Below, piece by piece: positions 46,325 through 58,345 of a stretch of DNA of 64,000 nucleotides. The position numbers and the translations under genes were made by a program. How positions within the stretch are numbered: the first letter of the stretch is position 1; every line of letters begins with the position of its first letter. A model generated the notes under the pieces. That model had not been told where the DNA came from, ran no database searches, and was given only the letters and a program-made list of their open reading frames with translations. Source of the stretch: Siphonodentalium dalli (lineage: Eukaryota > Mollusca > Scaphopoda > Gadilida > Siphonodentaliidae); contig CP136061.1 in NCBI GenBank assembly GCA_032622095.1, positions 36,833,797-36,897,796 on the forward strand, given 5' to 3'.

Positions 46325-49300
46325 CAAAAGTTTATTCTAAAAAAAAAACAATAATGGTATACAGAGAATACAATAATTGGACAGCTGGGATATCCAGCAT
46401 GTCCGACGTATAGATGCATGCGCCGAAATGGTATCAACCTGCCATGTAAATAAATTTAGTATAAAGTTCAACGATTGGTATACATAAATCATGACATGTA
46501 CGTCAAAATAATCAATGTTATATATGAAGTAATTATAATAATAGTGGAAATGCATCAAATAAGCGGGCGTTGTCCTTTAGGCGAGTGGGGTGAGTGGTTG
46601 TCGTATGGATAATATACATGTGCATCAGGTGTTTGGGTGTAGAGAATTTATATCTTTAATAACTTTGCATATTTTACGCATTACTCCGATGTTTCTGTTA
46701 TTGAGGAATTGGCTCATTTTTGCTGTGGTAGGAAAAGTATAATAATATTTTGCTATATTCGAATATCTGGTTTCTTTCATAGATTCGCATTCTAACATGA
46801 CATGAAATTCGTCCCCCAAAACATCACGTTTGTATAGTTTACATCTTTTCCCATTATATGAAGAACCCGCCCAATCGCCAGTCTCTACCGGAAGATAATG
46901 ATTCCGTGTACGGAAACGTATAAGTGTGATGATTTCAGTTTTGCGTAATTTTGTCAAGTAAGGTTCCGCCTTAAAATAAGGTTTTACCTGGCGATAAAAT
47001 GCATATTTGTTGGACGAGTTTAGGGTTTGTGTCCATTCTTGGATATACAAATCTTGGAGTTGTTCTTTCGTGGTGGCTGAGAATATTTTCAGAGATGTCA
47101 CGTTATGGGACTCCCATGTGCCACTCAAACCAGTTTCATTTAGTAAGTTATAAACGTAATTAACCCAATTAGATTTGTTATTCTCAAATTTATCATAGTT
47201 GAATCTACTGCACAGGGTCCAATATAAAAGGTAAGCAATCTTGTTTCGGTCTCCGCTGATCAATTTCCCCCAGTAATTCAGAATTCGGTGCTTAATAACC
47301 AGCGTTACTGGGAAAATACCAAGCTCCCCATATATCATAGCCGTTGGTGTGGACTTTTTCAGTCTAAATAGGTACTTCAGAAACCATAGTTCGAGTCGCT
47401 GTACGATTGCATTGTTTCCACACCCCCACACCTCTGATCCATAAGTTAGTATCGGTATAACTCTTAGCATATTGGCATCTTAATTTCTTTTCTTCAACAA
47501 ATGAACCATTTTTACTGAAGGTAACGCCTAGGTATTTGTAATGGTTAGTTCTCTCAATCGGCTTACCGTCCAATTGAAAAATGTCATCATCGGTTTTTCT
47601 TTTATTTCCAAACCCCAATACATTACTTTTCGTATTATTGATTTGTAATTCCCATGCTCGGCAGTAGTTCAAATAGTAATTTAGCATATCTTGGAGGCCA
47701 CCAGATGTATACGACATCAGAACAGTATCATCGGCGTACAGAAGACAGAATAATTTAAGATACTCTATAGATGGGTCGTTGCCATTTTGAGTGACGTTTA
47801 TACCATTCGTTTCACTTGAACTCAGGAATTGTTCCAGATCATTTGTGTATATAGAAAACAAGATTGGGGACAGGTTGACTCCCTGCCTAACGCCATTATC
47901 ACATGCAAATAATTCAGATTTAGCGTTATTAAACTTGACACACGATTTAATGCCCTTATGCATATTCATGATAACATCAAGTATTTTACCTCGAACACCT
48001 ATATCGAAGAGTTTCTGTCATAAGCCTACCCGCCATACTCGATCGAACGCTTTAGACGGGTCTATGAATGCACAGTATAGACTTTGTTTCCTTGATTTAA
48101 CGATATCTATTAGACAATTCATAGAATATATGTGGTCGGTTGTCGAGTAGTTTTTTCTAAATCCTGCCTGATTTTCCGAAAGAAGGTTATTCTCCTCTAG
48201 AAAGTTTTGTATGCGGTCGCTCAGAATAGAGGTAAATAGTTTTGCAATGCAGCTGACTAAGGTAATGGGTCGGTAGTTTTCTGGTTGTTTCGGGTTTTTA
48301 GATTTGAAGATCGGTTGAATTATGCCTACTCCCCATTCGTCAGGAACAATACCACTTCTGAGTATAATATTAAAATAGATTTGCAAGTGTTTCGATAAGG
48401 GGCCAGCGGCTAATTTTATATATTCATTTCTTATTTCATCGATACCACTAGCTTTGTCAAACTTGAGTTTGCGGACGGCATTTACGATCTCTTCGAGCTC
48501 AATGTGTTTATCAAGTTGCGACAACTCTATAGAGGGTTGTTGGTAGACTTCGTTTTCAATATATGAATGAGAACTGTTCATATCTGCAAAATAGTCGTGA
48601 AAATCATCGAGCGTAGGGGCGGATGGTGGATTATTTATTTGCTTGCCGCTCCCAATTATTTTCCAATACTCTTGTGAATTTGTATGTCTCATATTCGATA
48701 TTTTATTTTGGATCATTTCATTATAATTTAGCTTACTGGTCACCATACTGGATTTGTAAGCATTTCTAGCTAAAGATAAACGTGACTTGTTTCGATCATT
48801 TCGATTTTGTTGATAACGCTCGAAAACCAAGGCTTATTTAGTCTCGAACGAGCAGTTTTTCGTACCGATTCATATTTACGAGTACCCATGGCTGATGCGG
48901 CAGCTTCGTGATATATTTCATTAAACTGATCATTAATAGATGTGATATCATGTTGTACTAAATCTGACTTACCTTCCAGGGTTTCTAATTGTTCCGCTAG
49001 TTGTGAATTTTTCAACCTATCGAGATTGCGTATATAGTCAATTTCTTTTTCTTTATTCCATCGCTTGACAACTGGGATTTGTTCATCGCCGCAAGTTATG
49101 ATATTATGATTCGAACTGCAAACACTAGTGTTGTACTCGTTCGAATCATCATTTCGAGCATCCAGACCAAAGGATAATGCACAATGTACGTCACTAATCA
49201 AGTTATTAAAGTCATGTACACGGAACTGTAATATGTGTGTCATCATAGACTTACTGGTGATTAAATAATCAACGACACTCGCATTTTTACAAGTTAGACG

Positions 49301-49445
49301 GCCGATGCCCTTATCGGAGCCTAATCTACCATTGCCAATGATTATTTCGGCTGACGACAAAGGTCAATGAGCTTGTAGCCATAATTGTTAGAGCGTGCAT
49401 GTAAACCCAAGTTATTTATCATATTCATTTTTTCCTCACATTATT
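46325..49445 (-). pseudogene. Non-LTR retrotransposon ORF2 (endonuclease-RT), nearly complete but broken
   Basis: High to low coordinates: C-terminal part of an APE endonuclease (SVVDYLITSKSMMTH and SDVHCALSFGL, 48770-49360). Then the RT: KLKFDKASGIDEIRNEYIK, GIIQPIFKSKNP, YRPITLVS, AGFRKNYSTTDH, and motif A FIDPSKAFDRVW (48018-48830). Then GVRQGVNLSPILF and an intact catalytic LLYADDTVLMS (47364-47969). Last, the thumb and a C-terminal region with GDEFHVMLECE near 46790-46830, where the second finger cysteine is replaced (CKLY). An in-frame TGA at about 48015, and frameshifts near 47475, 48825 and 49360, make it a pseudogene. The 3' UTR ends AGAATAAACTTTTGACTAC near 46325. The 5' end is lost near 49445. 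Different lineage from the 26850 element; Jockey/CR1-L2 group by motif style. Inactive by inference. Confidence 0.88.
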
Positions 49446-50499
49446 CTAAGTCGGGAATACCAAATGAGGAATATCGCGTGTACTGGTATATGTTTCATCA
49501 GACCACCATACAATCGCACGATGGCATTTTCGTGATACAAACAAACTAACATAAAACACCAGACCTCGTTTCACATTATGGTTCATATAGGTCCGTGAAA
49601 TTAATTGAAAATATAGACATACGCTATAAATTCTTATTACATTTTCGATAAACACGAGGATTGTCTGGTGATCTTAATGAATAAGCTGTGTTTGTCGAAC
49701 GTTCGCGGCTCCTTGCTAATGGTTGTGTGGAGGACAAGCGTCAGTGTTGTGGTGTTATCTAAGATACAAATTATACCATCGATGGTATCGTTGAGTCTGT
49801 CCTTTATCTACGATGTGAATCGATACAGGAGATACCGGTTGTTTCCGATATGCCAATACTTCGTTCTTTGATTGCCGGAAGTGATGTTTTCAACGACCAA
49901 CTTATTGCATATTTACTGAGTATTTCCTCCGATCACTTCTAGCACATGAGCATCCAGAAAAGACAGCAATGTCACGGGCGTAATTTTTGTGTACCAATAA
50001 TCAGATCATGCCATGAATCTCTACTTTGGCTAACACCCGTAGAGATCATATTCCACCAGTACAAAACCTTGGAACTTTTTGATGTTTTGACAGGGAACCT
50101 TATAAAGTCGAAAAACGCGGGGGAATATGTCTCTTTGTTACCATCTGTTCCTTAATAATGTACATAACTGCAGGTGAATGTCCCAACTCAGAATTGCATG
50201 CTTTTCTGTGACTTTTGCGAGCCGATATCGCAATAAACATCGAATAAATTCCATAATTTTAAGCGGCGCTAAGCAAAATCGACAAAAAATTAACTTAAAT
50301 CGTGAACTTTCGAGTTGGGACCTTCACCTACAGTGAGATTAGAGCAGATATCCGTGGCATGAACTAACCAAGAATAGACTAATAAGGAACGCTCTTTAAT
50401 GTTTCATTAGGAAATGGATGTTGAGTTGCTTGCGTTCCATGGAGTATAGATGCAAGTTGGCAAGCATTTTATGTGGACGCAATAAAATAATAAACACCA
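49446..50499. other. Unassigned stretch
   Basis: No gene recognised. GGAACGCTCTTTAATGTTTC near 50387 again carries the AAAGAGCGTT word. Confidence 0.3.
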
Positions 50500-50536
<37 letters not shown>

Positions 50537-50565
50537 CAGATACAGATACAGATAGAGATAGAGAT

Positions 50566-50607
<42 letters not shown>

Positions 50608-50760
50608 GAGTGCAAGAATCGCACCGAATGTTGGCAGCACCCAGAATCCTATAAGCCGGTCACCCATCCAAGGACCAATAGATCTGGACCTCTCGTGCAG
50701 AGAAGTCATCGCCTTCTGTATTTACATCGCGACCGATATACTCTACTCCTCGTTAATGTA
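50500..50760 (-). mobile_element. 5S rRNA-derived SINE-like sequence with (GA)n
   Basis: On the minus strand, within about 50608-50690, CCTTGGATGGGTGACCGG and TTCTGGGTGCTG match the 3' third of eukaryotic 5S rRNA (box C side). This is followed by GAATCTTGCACTCC-like sequence and a (TC)n tract (50502-50609). The 5' half of 5S is not recognisable. A second copy with the same order is at 58549-58870. Also shared is GCCTTCTGTATTTACATCGC (50711). Confidence 0.7.
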
Positions 50761-51426
50761 ACAAATCGCGATGTTACGAAAGTAAAGAGGGCATAATTTG
50801 AGGCTTCAATCCGGCGTGGAGCTTTCTCGAGTGTTGAAACATTTGTGTTTTTTTGGGGTCTTCGTCGACCAGTTCTCGTTTGTCCCGGGAACCTGACCAG
50901 AATGCGACAACAGCCGGCGTAGTTTGAGGCTTATAAGCGCCATTGATATTTGACGTGCGGAAAGGCTTCTTTGACTTTTCGCTTTGTGCAACGCACATCG
51001 ATCTATTTATTCTGGTCAATTCTGTCCGGAATTGATGCCCATTGGAAAGCCATGAAAAGTAGTTGGAGAACATGATCAGTAATCATTATCCTATGTAGCT
51101 GTCTCAGTTGGACTTATTTCTGGTCGTGGACCAAGTTTTACTATGTGATTAAATCGAGATTGCTCTCGGTAATACGATTAATCCGGGATTACGCGATTGT
51201 TCCTCCAGACAGCTCATGTGGCATCGATGAGCGCTCTGAGTCACCCCGCGCAGGTCAAAAATAGGCGAATGGTCTTGCATTTTGATAGAGATAATTTAAT
51301 AAATGATTCCTGTTTTCTGTCACGTGTTTACAAAACGACACAAATTAATGACCTCCGCGTTCACTGTGTTCGATAGTTGACCGAATTTGTATCAATCGAT
51401 GATGTTATGTACTAGTGAACTCTAGC
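50761..51426. other. Unassigned stretch
   Basis: No gene or bounded repeat recognised. Confidence 0.3.
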
Positions 51427-51430
51427 TTAA

Positions 51431-51652
51431 CCCTTTAAGTGCCAGGGGCCGATCTCATCGGCCCTAAACCTACAAAATAAGTCTGTTAAAGAATATAAGA
51501 ATTAATTATTAAAATTGTAAAAACAATTTAAAAAAAAAAAAAAAAAAAAGTTAGACCAATGTATTCTCTTATATATGCGAGGCGACCTATGGTCGACTCG
51601 TATATATAAGAGAATGCATTGGCACAGGGTATATGGGTTGAACCGTTGTCGT
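51431..51652 (-). mobile_element. TTAA-type MITE, family B copy 3, truncated
   Basis: After TTAA (51427-51430) it begins CCCTTTAAGTGCCAGGGGCC, the reversed right end of family B. It has a 19-A run and a hairpin at 51556-51622, followed by CACAGGGTATATGGGTTGA. The other terminus is missing. Confidence 0.75.
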
Positions 51653-51849
51653 ACTTTTGTAAGAATAATCTAGTTCCCTCACCCCGACCTGGTTATCACA
51701 GACCGGGCGAAATGAGTAAATTGTTCTTCATGAATTGAAACGTGCATTTCCTCAAACATAATGTTGAGTTGTATTATTTTGAAACCAATTGAAATGATTT
51801 GTTCAGGGATAACCAGGAATTTGAATGAACGTCAAGTCAACCGATTCAA

Positions 51850-52165
51850 CTAGATTGATTTATTTATTGGTGGGAATAATGTCGCTTTCGGCAACTAAGG
51901 CCATATCACCACATTGCCAGTTTTAGTGGTGGAGGAAATCCGCACACTTACGGCTAATCTAACAGTGATTTCAATGGCTGATAAACTCGTCGACCACGTG
52001 CTGCAAACCACTGGCCATCGGCGAGTAATTGGCTACTCCACCAGATAACGATTTCGAGTTACAAAGTCCACAATGGAAACATGTGGATTTCAACCCTCTT
52101 CGCCAGCACTGGATGGCGAAACGGTTGGAGATATACCCCTAACCGACTGAGCCACCGAGGCCCCC
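51850..52165 (-). mobile_element. tRNA-derived SINE, copy 2
   Basis: About 300 bp matching 11143-11430. The box A region reads GGTGGCTCAGTCGGTTAGG, closer to a tRNA than in copy 1. The box B GGTTGAAATCC is slightly decayed. Body and tail are shared (GATTTCAATGGCTGATAAAC). Confidence 0.75.
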
Positions 52166-53309
52166 GATTCCAATAGATGTCAGTACTGCTGTTATTGCAC
52201 ATAAACAATTTATCAAGTACATCGGGAACACATTCAGTATTCACATTCACAAATCAGTATAACAGTGTGTACACATGTACTCGAGGATTTCCACGTATTT
52301 GTTCCGATGTGTATCATTTTAAACAAAAATACCGATAAATGTGACAATGAAAGGGATTATAATACGTGGGTGAATTAAACGGCCTAAACTAGCTACCTGG
52401 CGAGGTAATGGTCCTAGTGTATTGTTCAAACAAAAACTACTACTTCAGTTGCATATTCGTACAACTAGACGTACAACATTTTTCACTTAGTTCATGGCGT
52501 TAACACCTACTAACTTGTAGATATGATACATTAGGGGAGATGGTATTCTCCTTCGACGTCATTTGTGCGTGAATATAGTAAAGGTGCCTTCAAAAGTAGT
52601 ACTTTTCCTTTACGCTATTTTTGGCAAACGTGATTAAAATCGGAAAAAGGCTTGGCAATTATTCTGAATTAGGAATTCCTCAAGTTCAGGTTAACACACT
52701 GTGATACTAAATATCGATGTTTGCGGCACCAGTATTGATGCCTGTTGTACTCGGGGATTGCCCCCGGGATAAAGGAAATCCTCGAATACATTCTTACACA
52801 CTGGAATGTGGAGTACGCTGTGAGTCAAAACAATTGACCAATATCACGGTTTGTAATCTGACCATTACTAATAAATGTGTTATCGGCTGCGTATTGTAAT
52901 CATATTCTCTCGCATACGTTCATATAATGCGTTCAATAAAATGAATTGAATTTAATTGTCTATTTTCAGATTCATGATGGTTCTCGTATGCCTTATATTT
53001 AGTGTGCTATCAACCATAGAGCAATACACAGACTTCGCCAATGAAACGTTATTTTGGATGGTACGTAGCTTATATTTTATGCACAGAATTCACCAATTAA
53101 ACATTATTTTTGGATTTGACGCACTTGACAAAATCGTTCCTAATTAAGCCGAGGAGATCTTCCAACAATCGTACTACAATTCGCCGGTAATTGGTGTGCA
53201 AAAACACTCAAAACCATGGAGCCGTTTATGGGAGAGTGGTTCATTTTGACCCACCTGACACCGAAAACTTGAGTGGTGAGAATTAGAGAGCGCTATGGCA
53301 CATGTAATC
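52166..53309. other. Mostly unassigned; weak Cys-rich frame
   Basis: A 60-codon plus frame at 52717-52899 has cysteines in CECGVRC-like and NITVC..CVIGC spacing, reminiscent of small secreted Cys-rich domains. No splice-bounded exon or signal peptide could be tied to it. Confidence 0.3.
52971..53060 (+). CDS. Possible first coding exon with signal peptide
   Basis: TTGTCTATTTTCAG at 52957-52970 is a good 3' splice site and GGATG|GTACGTAG at 53060 a good 5' splice site. Between them, starting at the ATG at 52976, the frame reads MMVLVCLIFSVLST and then IEQYTDFANETLFWM, i.e. a hydrophobic signal-peptide-like start. No downstream exon was identified. A chance combination is quite possible in AT-rich DNA. 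Confidence 0.2.
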
Positions 53310-53330
53310 ACCATTGTTGAGCAACAAAAC

Positions 53331-53490
53331 ATCGCGCAAATACGCACATAATCGGCATATAATGGGCAATAGGTTCATATTGGAGTATGTTATTATGAAA
53401 TAAGCAGATAATGGACTCATATTCGTTATTTTGTTTTATAGCGTGGGCCACAGTAAAACACATTTTAAAGAGATACACTGACAAGCCGTG
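53331..53490 (+). repeat. Partial R1 repeat
   Basis: CGCGCAAATACGCACATAATCG to AAAGAGATACACTGACAAG-like sequence, the left third of R1. Confidence 0.6.
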
Positions 53491-53559
53491 GTGAAGTTTT
53501 ATCTAATCCTTGCTTTATTCGACCATGAATGAACGCGACATACCATGCATCATCTGTAT

Positions 53560-53672
53560 AACAATCCCGAATATTTTCGCGGTCATTCACCCTTCCACGA
53601 CTGAGGCTTCCTGAAATTTTGCGAAAACCCTGTTCCAATACATACTCTTATATATTCGAGTCTCCCATAGGT
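53560..53672 (-). mobile_element. MITE fragment, family E, half hairpin
   Basis: GAAATTTTGCGAAAACCCTG then CCAATACATACTCTTATATA (from 53635), i.e. the family E right flank and one hairpin arm, ending after GAGTCTCCCATAGG. Confidence 0.5.
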
Positions 53673-54198
53673 TCAGTTGATGAGAAAAGAGTTGGTGTGA
53701 ACTTTGCTGATTGATCCCAGACTTTCAGTCTCACAGTCACAGAGTGACAGAGAGAATTTAATTTGTGATAAATCAACGAAGTTTCTCACCGAGTTTGAAT
53801 ATGTAGATTTAATATAAATTTCATATCCATTAATTTCATATCCATTTCAATTCTGAATGTCTTATATCAACATCAAAGTGATAATGCTTACAGCCTCTAG
53901 CTTGATGAGGTTAACGCTTTATTTGCTTATCTGAGCTGGTTTCCAACTGTTCGGCATGTCAAATTAGCAATGATGTCAGTCATGAGTCATGAAAAAACTC
54001 ACGAATCATGAATACTCATTTATTCCTGAAATATTGTCAACTCTTTGCTGGAACGACATGTCCCTTATTCTCATAAGTTATTATTGATATAAAAAGATAC
54101 TCCATTGATCAAGTCATTGTTCTTAGTTTCAATTATGTTTTGTCAAAACACAAACAAAATATAATTTTTTGTATGTCAATTTCATGTTACATAGAACA
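53673..54198. other. Unassigned stretch
   Basis: No gene recognised; short local repeat TTAATTTCATATCCATT near 53830. Confidence 0.3.
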
Positions 54199-54202
54199 TT
54201 AA

Positions 54203-54785
54203 AGGGGTACTGTACGCCATTTTCATTAAATTTCCGGTGACAACAACGATCTAATATCGATAATATATAGAAACATAAGTAATTTGAGTCGAAGATGTAT
54301 TCTGTAAACGCTCAGGTTAATAGGCTATCTTAAAATTTAATAATTTAAAAGTTAATAATTTGATATAAATTGAATTTATGACTGAAGCCATAAAATGGCG
54401 TCAATTAAATTACGAATTACCGTAATCAAAAATAGTAATTGAGGGATACTGGATTTTTAAACCGATCGCACACACGATTGCTTAAAATATTATGATGATA
54501 CGGGGAGAACACTCAAGCCACTCACTGACTAGCGACGATACAATAACTTAAATGATTATATGGGACTAGTATGCATATAATATAACTTTTATTTGATTCA
54601 TTTGGTTGAAAACTTTACAAAAATTACTCGACAACGACAATTTGTATTTTTGCATTCCGGTAAATTTGTCATCCGTAACATGACTTCGTACTCAACAGAC
54701 TTTCAAATAATGGAAAAATTGTTACCTTATTCTCCGACTCGGAGACTATAGAAACCAACAACAACATGTGGCGTACAGTACCCCT
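54203..54785. mobile_element. TTAA-flanked MITE, family H
   Basis: TTAA at 54199-54202 and 54786-54789 flank AGGGGTACTGTACGCCA and its inverse TGGCGTACAGTACCCCT. The interior is AT-rich and unique in this window. Ends are of the same AGGG type as families F and G. Confidence 0.85.
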
Positions 54786-56349
54786 TTAAAATTATATTAC
54801 ACAACTTGTCTTCGCTGTCTATTCGCGACTCACATTTCAACGAAACACTGTGATCGTTAGGGGAAACCTTTGATTCCTCGCAATCCTCGGATATTACATA
54901 GTTTACATAATGTCAACGTCACCGAAGCCGTCGAAGTCTTCATACTCATAATCCGAGCTTGGGATAAAAGTGCCTAATCCATTCTTTTGACATTAGATCC
55001 CAGATTTAATCAGATAGATCAGACTCAGACACTGATTCGGTGTGAGTGGAATCGAGGTCACTGTTGTAATCAGAATCAGATTCGTACTGAGTATTTTTTT
55101 CAGTGCATTCAGGTAATACCGACCCTGATTCATTCTCGGTTCTAGTTTGTTTATTGTATTATTGTACTTTCTGCGGACGATGTTTGTATTTCTTTCGATG
55201 ATTTTGGTTCAATCGTCTTGACTGATTGTACCACGACTCAATTATTGGTGTGATGCTAAATGTACCAAGTGCTTGTCCCTCAGCTTTTATTCGCAGTAAT
55301 TCACAGAGAATTTCCTCGCCCAATGAACATCTTGACACAACCTACGTTTTAATTTTGAAGGACGTTCCACCTTTGCATTGGAAATAGGGAGATTAGACAA
55401 CAGTTAAATGAGAATGATGTTACACTTTGGATCTGGTAGTCCGGCTTAGTGGAGGTTAATCTTGCGTCCAATGAAAAGTTGCCAACAAAGAACGCTGGTG
55501 TAATTCGTCTCAACTTAGAGCTATAGATGTGGGACTCTTACCTAGACTGTCGACCAGATATTTACGATTTACTCTACTGTTTTCAATTCAGCATGCAGTT
55601 AAATATATTATCCATCTATACTCAAGAAGATTAATTTCATGTATAATTGCCTGGGAGTCCTATAATGAGTAGATTGCGCCATTTTGAGTCCCTGTGAGCA
55701 GATGCGCAGTTTTTTTTAATTTGGATTCATTTAGTCCACAGCGTACTCAACAGCGGTTTGAAACTCGTCCTGTAGTTCTGTACGAGAACATGAAAGTCCC
55801 GCATTCTGCAGCTGAGTCTTGTAGAGTTCAAACATGCTAGATATACCCTCATCTGAAAATGTACTATCTCTCTTCTTTTCAGCTGAATATGGACTTTTCA
55901 CAAACACCAGACCATGACTGAGTGTTCAGAATTTTAGCACAATTTTCCAAAGTCGTTTTATTTTTCTGGAAGCGAGACTCAAGACAATTTTTCACTTTGC
56001 TGAAATATTTTAATTGGTCTGTCGACAATTTTTCAAAGTCTTCATCAAATGGGCACTAGTAAAATTAACCTATTGATTGATATGATTTATCTTTATTTGA
56101 CTCCACCTTCATTTGACTCAAAACATGTTCAACAGTTGGTGGATCTTCAAGTTTGCTGAATGTCAGGGGGTCCAGTTTGGATGCTACAATCTTTAAAGCC
56201 GTTACAGCACTAACAACATCCAACCCGTAATATTGAAAACAATTTGACAGTATCGTTGCAGACGTTATCAAATCACAGAAGAAGGCTATGCTGAGCACAT
56301 ATTTGCCGGTGTTCCATATTTATACCCCCGCAACGAAGTCCGTCCGTTG

Positions 56350-56930
56350 TCCGTGGACACAAATTTGTCCGGAGTTTTTCTCAGTCGTTGTTTAATCATT
56401 TTCCGTGAATCTTGGCACAGACATCAACTACCATGGGAACCTATGCACCTGCTATTATGACGCCTGTCGGTTTTTTTTATGACGTTATCCCCCTATTTCG
56501 ACTTAGACAAATTTTGCAACATGTATAATTTTGTCCGAGCTTTTATTCCTACATTTTTAGGTTAATTTTTTTAAACTTTGGCACATATAATTAGTATCAT
56601 GGGAACCTGTGCACCTGCGATCATGACATCTGTCCGTCTTTTTTTTTTGATGCAGTTATACCCCTTTTTCGACTGAGAAAATTGTTGCAAATTGCATAAT
56701 TTTGTCCGAGCCTTTATTCCTACATTTTTAGGTCAATGTTTTTGAAACTTGGCACATATATTTAGTACCATGGGAACCTGTACACCTGTTATTATGATGT
56801 CTGTCTGCCTTTTGTGTGTGGAGTTATTCCCCTTTTTCGACTCAGAACTGTTTCACAACATGCATAATTTTGTCCGAGCTTTTGTTCCTAAATTTTTCGG
56901 TCAATAGGATTAGGGTTAGGGGTTAGGGTT
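56350..56930. repeat. About 170-bp tandem repeat, 3-4 units
   Basis: TTTTGTCCGAGC(T/C)TTT recurs at about 56530, 56701 and 56869, with a weaker unit from 56365. Each unit also has ACCATGGGAACCTGTGCACC-type sequence. It begins beside TACCCCCGCAACGAAG, a motif I associate with bivalve intergenic repeats. The last unit runs into TTAGGG-like repeats. Confidence 0.85.
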
Positions 56931-56931
56931 G
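56906..56931 (+). repeat. Short telomere-like TTAGGG tract
   Basis: Reads GATTAGGGTTAGGGGTTAGG then GTTG: three TTAGGG-type units, one with an extra G. Animal telomeric unit; too short to imply a chromosome end. Confidence 0.7.
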
Positions 56932-57351
56932 TACACCTGCAATGGGAATCTGTTATTTTATTATTTTAACTATAAGTTTACTGAAATGTGAAACATCCCA
57001 TTGGGACAGTCACACCTCTCGTTTAATGTAACTTGACAGTGTTGTTTTATTTAACTCACGTAGGTGCCTGGTATAGACTCCATATGTATCGATGACGAGT
57101 TTCGTGGCATTCAGTTTAAATGGAATCCATCGCGCCCCGATGACCACTGTGGTTTCAGTCCACCGTTCACGAATGCAAATTCGTTTTGCATAACCAATAC
57201 TTCAAGCTGATGGAGACGCTTTGGTGATTCGTTGTATGGTTTATAGAGAACTTTCAGCATTTTCTCTATCTTGTCAGAGAACGTGCATTTTATGGAATCT
57301 TTTAGCGACAGCTCGAGCTCATATGCCATGCACCACATAAAATGTATGTTA

Positions 57352-57893
57352 GGAATATGTAATAATAATATTTATATAGCGCCTATCCACCGCAAGGGGC
57401 CCTAAGCGCTTTACACATTATATAAATACACAAGAAATGCACATGGAAAATAATCAATAGATATGTGGAATTATATATAATCAGATTTTGTTAGTTTTCT
57501 TTGTGTCGGGGTAGCGTCGTCGGAATATGTGAGTTTTTAAAGCAGATCGAAAATCGGTTAGCAAGCAAGATTGTCGCATTTCATTTGGTAGAGAGTTCCA
57601 AATGTCGGGACAGGCTACAGAGAAAGCTCTGTCGCCGACGGTCAAAAGATTTGCACCTTGAGGGCAGAGAAGGGACGATTCACCAGAACGAAGTGTTCGC
57701 CGGGGAGTGTATGGATATATCAGACTGTTAATATATTCGGGAAGGGATTCAGAGACAAACATCCGACGGAAACCAAATGTTGCTATTTTGAATTGTATCC
57801 GATCTTTGATAGGTAGCCAGTGAAGGTCAGACTTGAACACCACCTTTGCGTCAACTATGCACAGCAGCCCCGTCATCACAAAACGCAACAAGT
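57352..57893 (-). pseudogene. LINE 3' fragment (L2/CR1-like C-terminus)
   Basis: The minus strand reads LHWLPIKDRIQFKI, LPEYINSLIYPYTPRRTLRS, GDRAFSVACPDIWNSLP and FRSALKTHIF (57481-57850), the well-known C-terminal block of L2/CR1/Rex-type LINE ORF2 proteins. The 3' end has GTAAAGCGCTTAGGGCCCCT and GGCGCTATATAAATATTATT, a typical LINE 3' tail with an (ATT)n-like repeat (57352-57420). It is inserted within the hAT transposase pseudogene, same strand. Confidence 0.82.
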
Positions 57894-58040
57894 TTTGAGT
57901 ACAATGTCTGCATATTTGAGTACAATGTCTGCATATTTGAGTACAATGTCTGCATATTTGAGTACAATGTCTGCACATTTGAGTACAATGTCTGCATATT
58001 TGAGTACAATGTCTGCATATTTGAGTACAATGTCTGCATA
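57894..58040. repeat. 21-bp tandem repeat, 7 exact-length units
   Basis: TTTGAGTACAATGTCTGCAT plus A repeats seven times with one or two changes (CACAT in unit 4). The period is 7 codons, so three frames on each strand stay open. It marks the junction between the LINE fragment and the hAT pseudogene. Confidence 0.97.
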
Positions 58041-58345
58041 TTTAGTCCTACTCTTTCAAACTTTCTTCTGTGACCACTTTGATTCTAGGCGCATCCGGTG
58101 TAGCAATATCCTTCAGATACCCCATTTTGATTTTCACAACCACTCCTTCCTTGTCACCTTCAGGATCGAAATAGAAAACTAGGACGCCATCCTCTTTAAT
58201 GGTTACAACTGTAGTCCCCTAAACAAACACTGTCCAAAATTTAGCTGTCAGAAGATATTTCTTTAGTTGTTTCGCCAGATGATCACTGAAGTATTGAATA
58301 ACTTCAGCATAATTTGTCCGGTTCAGGTAAGCTTATCCAATGTTC

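Larger units (their letters stand above)
54950..58345 (-). pseudogene. hAT-type transposase pseudogene (ZNF862/KIAA1586-like)
   Basis: Pieces appear in protein order from high to low coordinates. N-proximal: KYLLTAKFWTVF and VLVFYFDPEGDKEGVVVKIK (58045-58320). Central: WCMAYELELSLKDS with YKPYNESPKRLHQLE (57111-57345), then, after a frameshift, GARWIPFKLNATKLVIDTYG (near 57060-57120). Next: DLITSATILSNCFQYYGLDV and SAVTALKIVASK (56065-56298). Then EKKRDSTFSDEGISSMFELY (near 55790-55880) and the C-terminal dimerisation-like region VERSFKIKT..LLRIKAEGQ (near 55260-55380), followed by an acidic Ser/Asp tail (55000-55170). WCMAHRLELALKDA, GTRW and VERGFSTM..LM.IRIEGP are family signatures as I know them. 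A LINE fragment with a 21-bp array (57352-58040) and a 170-bp tandem repeat (56350-56930) split it, plus several frameshifts. Could be a decayed domesticated gene or a transposon copy; the terminal repeats were not found. Confidence 0.7.

Noticed and set aside
57820-58182. Plus- and minus-strand repeat proteins over the 21-bp array
   Set aside because: The array length is a multiple of three and opens all frames; the real signals are the flanking LINE and hAT blocks on the minus strand.
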